Source of the DNA: Promethearchaeota archaeon
GTDB taxonomy: Archaea; Asgardarchaeota; Lokiarchaeia; Sigyniarchaeales; SOKP01
Direction: 5' to 3'
Assembly: GCA_019058135.1 (NCBI GenBank)
Contig: JAHLWE010000024.1
Span: forward strand, 1-5,687
DNA length: 5,687 bases
The translations under genes were made by a program, and so were the position numbers. The first letter of the stretch is position 1; each line of letters starts with the position of its first letter. This document shows, one piece after another, positions 4,176 through 5,687 of this stretch. The notes under the pieces were generated by a model. It did no database searches. It saw only the letters and a list, made by a program, of their open reading frames with translations, and was not told the origin of the DNA.

Positions 4176-5687
4176 TTTTTTTCGGATTCTTCAGGTGATA
4201 TTTCGGATAAAGTATCAATTAATTCATCTTTTGATGGTTTTAGTTCTAGTTGTTTTTCTGGTTGTTCATATTTCATCTTCCCTTTAAAAAGTTTAGCAAT
4301 AGGATCTAATTCTTCATTGTAGAGGGCTTTTAATAAAACTTTACTCGAAAGAATTTCAACATCAGGAGATTTTTTCTTCTTTAAAGTCTTCTTGAATTTA
4401 TGAATTTTTCTAACAGATGGTGGGAATTTAAGCACCCTTTGATAAGCAACAAAATAACTGCCTAGGGCAACTATACCGGCAACAGAAGCAAACAATAAAA
4501 GCCAAATTATTAAAGTTTCTTCGGAAGGTTTAATTGCATTTAAGGTTATTCTATAACGTTTAAAGTCATAATCGTCGCCTGCAAAAACAGAAATAGTTAT
4601 GATATAAGTTCCTTCAGGCACATTTGTCAAAGCAACCTCATAAATTCCATCATTATCTGGATCTGTCAGCTCTCCTTGTGCAAAATCGGTACTATATGTA
4701 ACAATGGCATTTTTAATGGGGATATTATTATCTAAATCTGTTAAATTGATTTTTAATGTAATGGTATCCCCTGGAACCGTATTTATCACAAGTTCTCCCG
4801 ATACTGTTGTAATATTCGTTTTTATTCTATTTACTTGTATTGTTAAAAGAATCGTAGAGGATTGATAATTTGTTTTATTCACATAAATCGTCAAAAATCT
4901 TATGCCAATATCTAACTGGCTTGTATTGATAATAATCGAGTATTGCTTTAAAAGAAGATTTTCGATTAAAGGTACATTAAATCCTTCTCCTACTAATTTC
5001 ACTGTACCATTACTAATGTGAATATTGGTAGTATTATCGATGAAATTAATAGAAATATTCAAAGTATGACCAATAGGAAGGTCTATAAATCCTCCTATTG
5101 TTTCATTATTTTCATTTAAAAATACATTTAAGTATGTTTCTCTGTCAAGTATCTTGATTTTAATAACAACTATTTGAGATGAATAGTTTACTTTTTGAGC
5201 TGAAATGGTTAAATAATAAACTCCAACAACTAAAGCTGCAGTATTTAAAGTTACCGTATATTGTTGACCGCTTTTCATTAGTGTTTCTGAAATTCCTGTC
5301 CCTGTTAAAAATACTGAAGCACCTTCGATAAAACAATCCATATCTATATCGTTGTATGATATGCTGATAGTTAAAAGTTCATTCCAGGCAATTTCGTAAG
5401 ATTTTTCACTCGTTTTGTTTTCTCCATTTATAAATATCTCTAAATCTGTTTCTCTATTGTTAATAATTATCGTTAATCCCTCTGAAGCAGAAGTATAATT
5501 ATTCTTTTCAGCAGAAATGGTTAAATACATAATACCTGGGCTAAAATCTGTTGTATTAATTGTTATTGTATATATTTTACCAATTTGATTCATATCTATT
5601 GAGAATCCAGTTCCTGTTAGACTAATATTGGCATTTTCAATAAAATTTTTAGTTTCAGTATCATTATATGTTATACTGATAGTTAAA
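4166..5687 (-). CDS. Large Ig-like-repeat surface protein with C-terminal membrane anchor and basic tail (N-terminus outside window)
   Basis: The frame is open through the right edge, so the ATG at 5593 is internal and not the start; at least 506 codons are visible. Residues here are counted from that internal Met. The outer part is a series of beta-strand repeats of about 104 residues (see repeat entry). It is rich in Thr, Ile and Asn, with 14 N-x-S/T sequons, all before residue 290, so it is probably N-glycosylated outside the cell. A more divergent last domain (278-354, with DPDNDGIYEV and VPEGTYIITISVFAGDDYDF) precedes a single membrane helix at about 360-384. The cytoplasmic tail (385-475) begins with a basic stretch, RVLKFPPSVRKIHKFKKTLKKKK, then PDVEIL and LDPIAKLFKGK, and ends acidic (SEISPEESEKNEK). 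There are no catalytic motifs. From memory this layout and tail resemble surface proteins of Lokiarchaeia. Likely roles are adhesion or an envelope stalk, which is inference. The signal peptide should lie beyond the window. Confidence 0.8.
   Translation of the reverse strand, partial: LTISITYNDTETKNFIENANISLTGTGFSIDMNQIGKIYTITINTTDFSPGIMYLTISAEKNNYTSASEGLTIIINNRETDLEIFINGENKTSEKSYEIAWNELLTISISYNDIDMDCFIEGASVFLTGTGISETLMKSGQQYTVTLNTAALVVGVYYLTISAQKVNYSSQIVVIKIKILDRETYLNVFLNENNETIGGFIDLPIGHTLNISINFIDNTTNIHISNGTVKLVGEGFNVPLIENLLLKQYSIIINTSQLDIGIRFLTIYVNKTNYQSSTILLTIQVNRIKTNITTVSGELVINTVPGDTITLKINLTDLDNNIPIKNAIVTYSTDFAQGELTDPDNDGIYEVALTNVPEGTYIITISVFAGDDYDFKRYRITLNAIKPSEETLIIWLLLFASVAGIVALGSYFVAYQRVLKFPPSVRKIHKFKKTLKKKKSPDVEILSSKVLLKALYNEELDPIAKLFKGKMKYEQPEKQLELKPSKDELIDTLSEISPEESEKNEK
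4532..5686 (-). repeat. Four Ig-like protein repeats of about 104, 104, 100 and 77 residues
   Basis: Repeat 1 (5686-5375) starts LTISITYND, repeat 2 (5374-5063) LTISISYND, repeat 3 (5062-4763) LNISINFID and repeat 4 (4762-4532) ITLKINLTD. Repeats 1 and 2 align without gaps over 104 residues with about 45 identities by eye, sharing LTGTG, the YT.T.NT strand, YLTISA.K.NY and RET.L..F.N. Repeat 3 is more divergent and repeat 4 is a truncated terminal variant. The likely fold is a seven-stranded beta-sandwich. Since the window opens at the first residue of repeat 1, more repeats probably lie upstream. Confidence 0.75.

Noticed and set aside
5591..5593. ATG at 5593 as the true start of the surface protein
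   Set aside because: The same frame stays open to the window edge and the preceding 31 codons encode the start of repeat 1 (LTISITYND, LTGTG), so this Met is internal.

Overview
The window reads as a piece of an AT-rich archaeal genome, most likely an Asgard archaeon of the Lokiarchaeia type. The basis is archaeal-style A/T-rich TATA-like elements close to start codons with very short leaders, U-rich tracts after genes, and above all the last gene. That gene is a large extracellular protein of Ig-like repeats with one C-terminal membrane helix and a basic cytoplasmic tail (PPSVRKIHKFKKTLKKKK), a design I associate with Lokiarchaeal surface proteins. The lineage call is made from memory, not from a search.

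Layout. Positions 1-450 (minus) hold the first 150 residues of a LarA-family nickel-pincer racemase, cut by the window edge. It is divergent from a plus-strand pair: a haloalkane-dehalogenase-like alpha/beta hydrolase (514-1407) and, 26 bp later, a HAD-superfamily phosphatase of the phosphoglycolate phosphatase type (1434-2096). The 63-bp divergent gap appears to hold two abutting promoters. A stem-loop followed by a T-rich run (2143-2180) probably ends the plus-strand transcript. The 327-bp convergent gap that follows carries a protein-like open frame without a good start (2164-2346, minus), possibly a gene remnant.

From 2424 to the right end everything is on the minus strand. Two small overlapping genes each encode a two-helix membrane protein (2722-3003 and 2424-2732). 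Upstream of them is an Est30-like carboxylesterase/lipase (3125-3895), complete with a Ser-Asp-His triad. A gene-free 270-bp stretch follows, containing a five-unit, 11-bp A/T-tract tandem array (4121-4175) that runs into the 3' end of the surface protein gene. The surface protein (4166-5687) runs off the right edge and its N-terminus is not visible.

How the genes fit together. The hydrolase and HAD phosphatase are probably co-transcribed, and the two membrane proteins are very probably co-expressed and may form a complex. No pathway links all the genes. The hydrolase/HAD pair superficially resembles a haloalkane-to-haloacid degradation module, but the HAD protein has phosphatase residues rather than those of a haloacid dehalogenase. 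I see no RNA genes, CRISPR, insertion sequences or defence systems. The window looks like ordinary Asgard chromosome with a few items worth checking.
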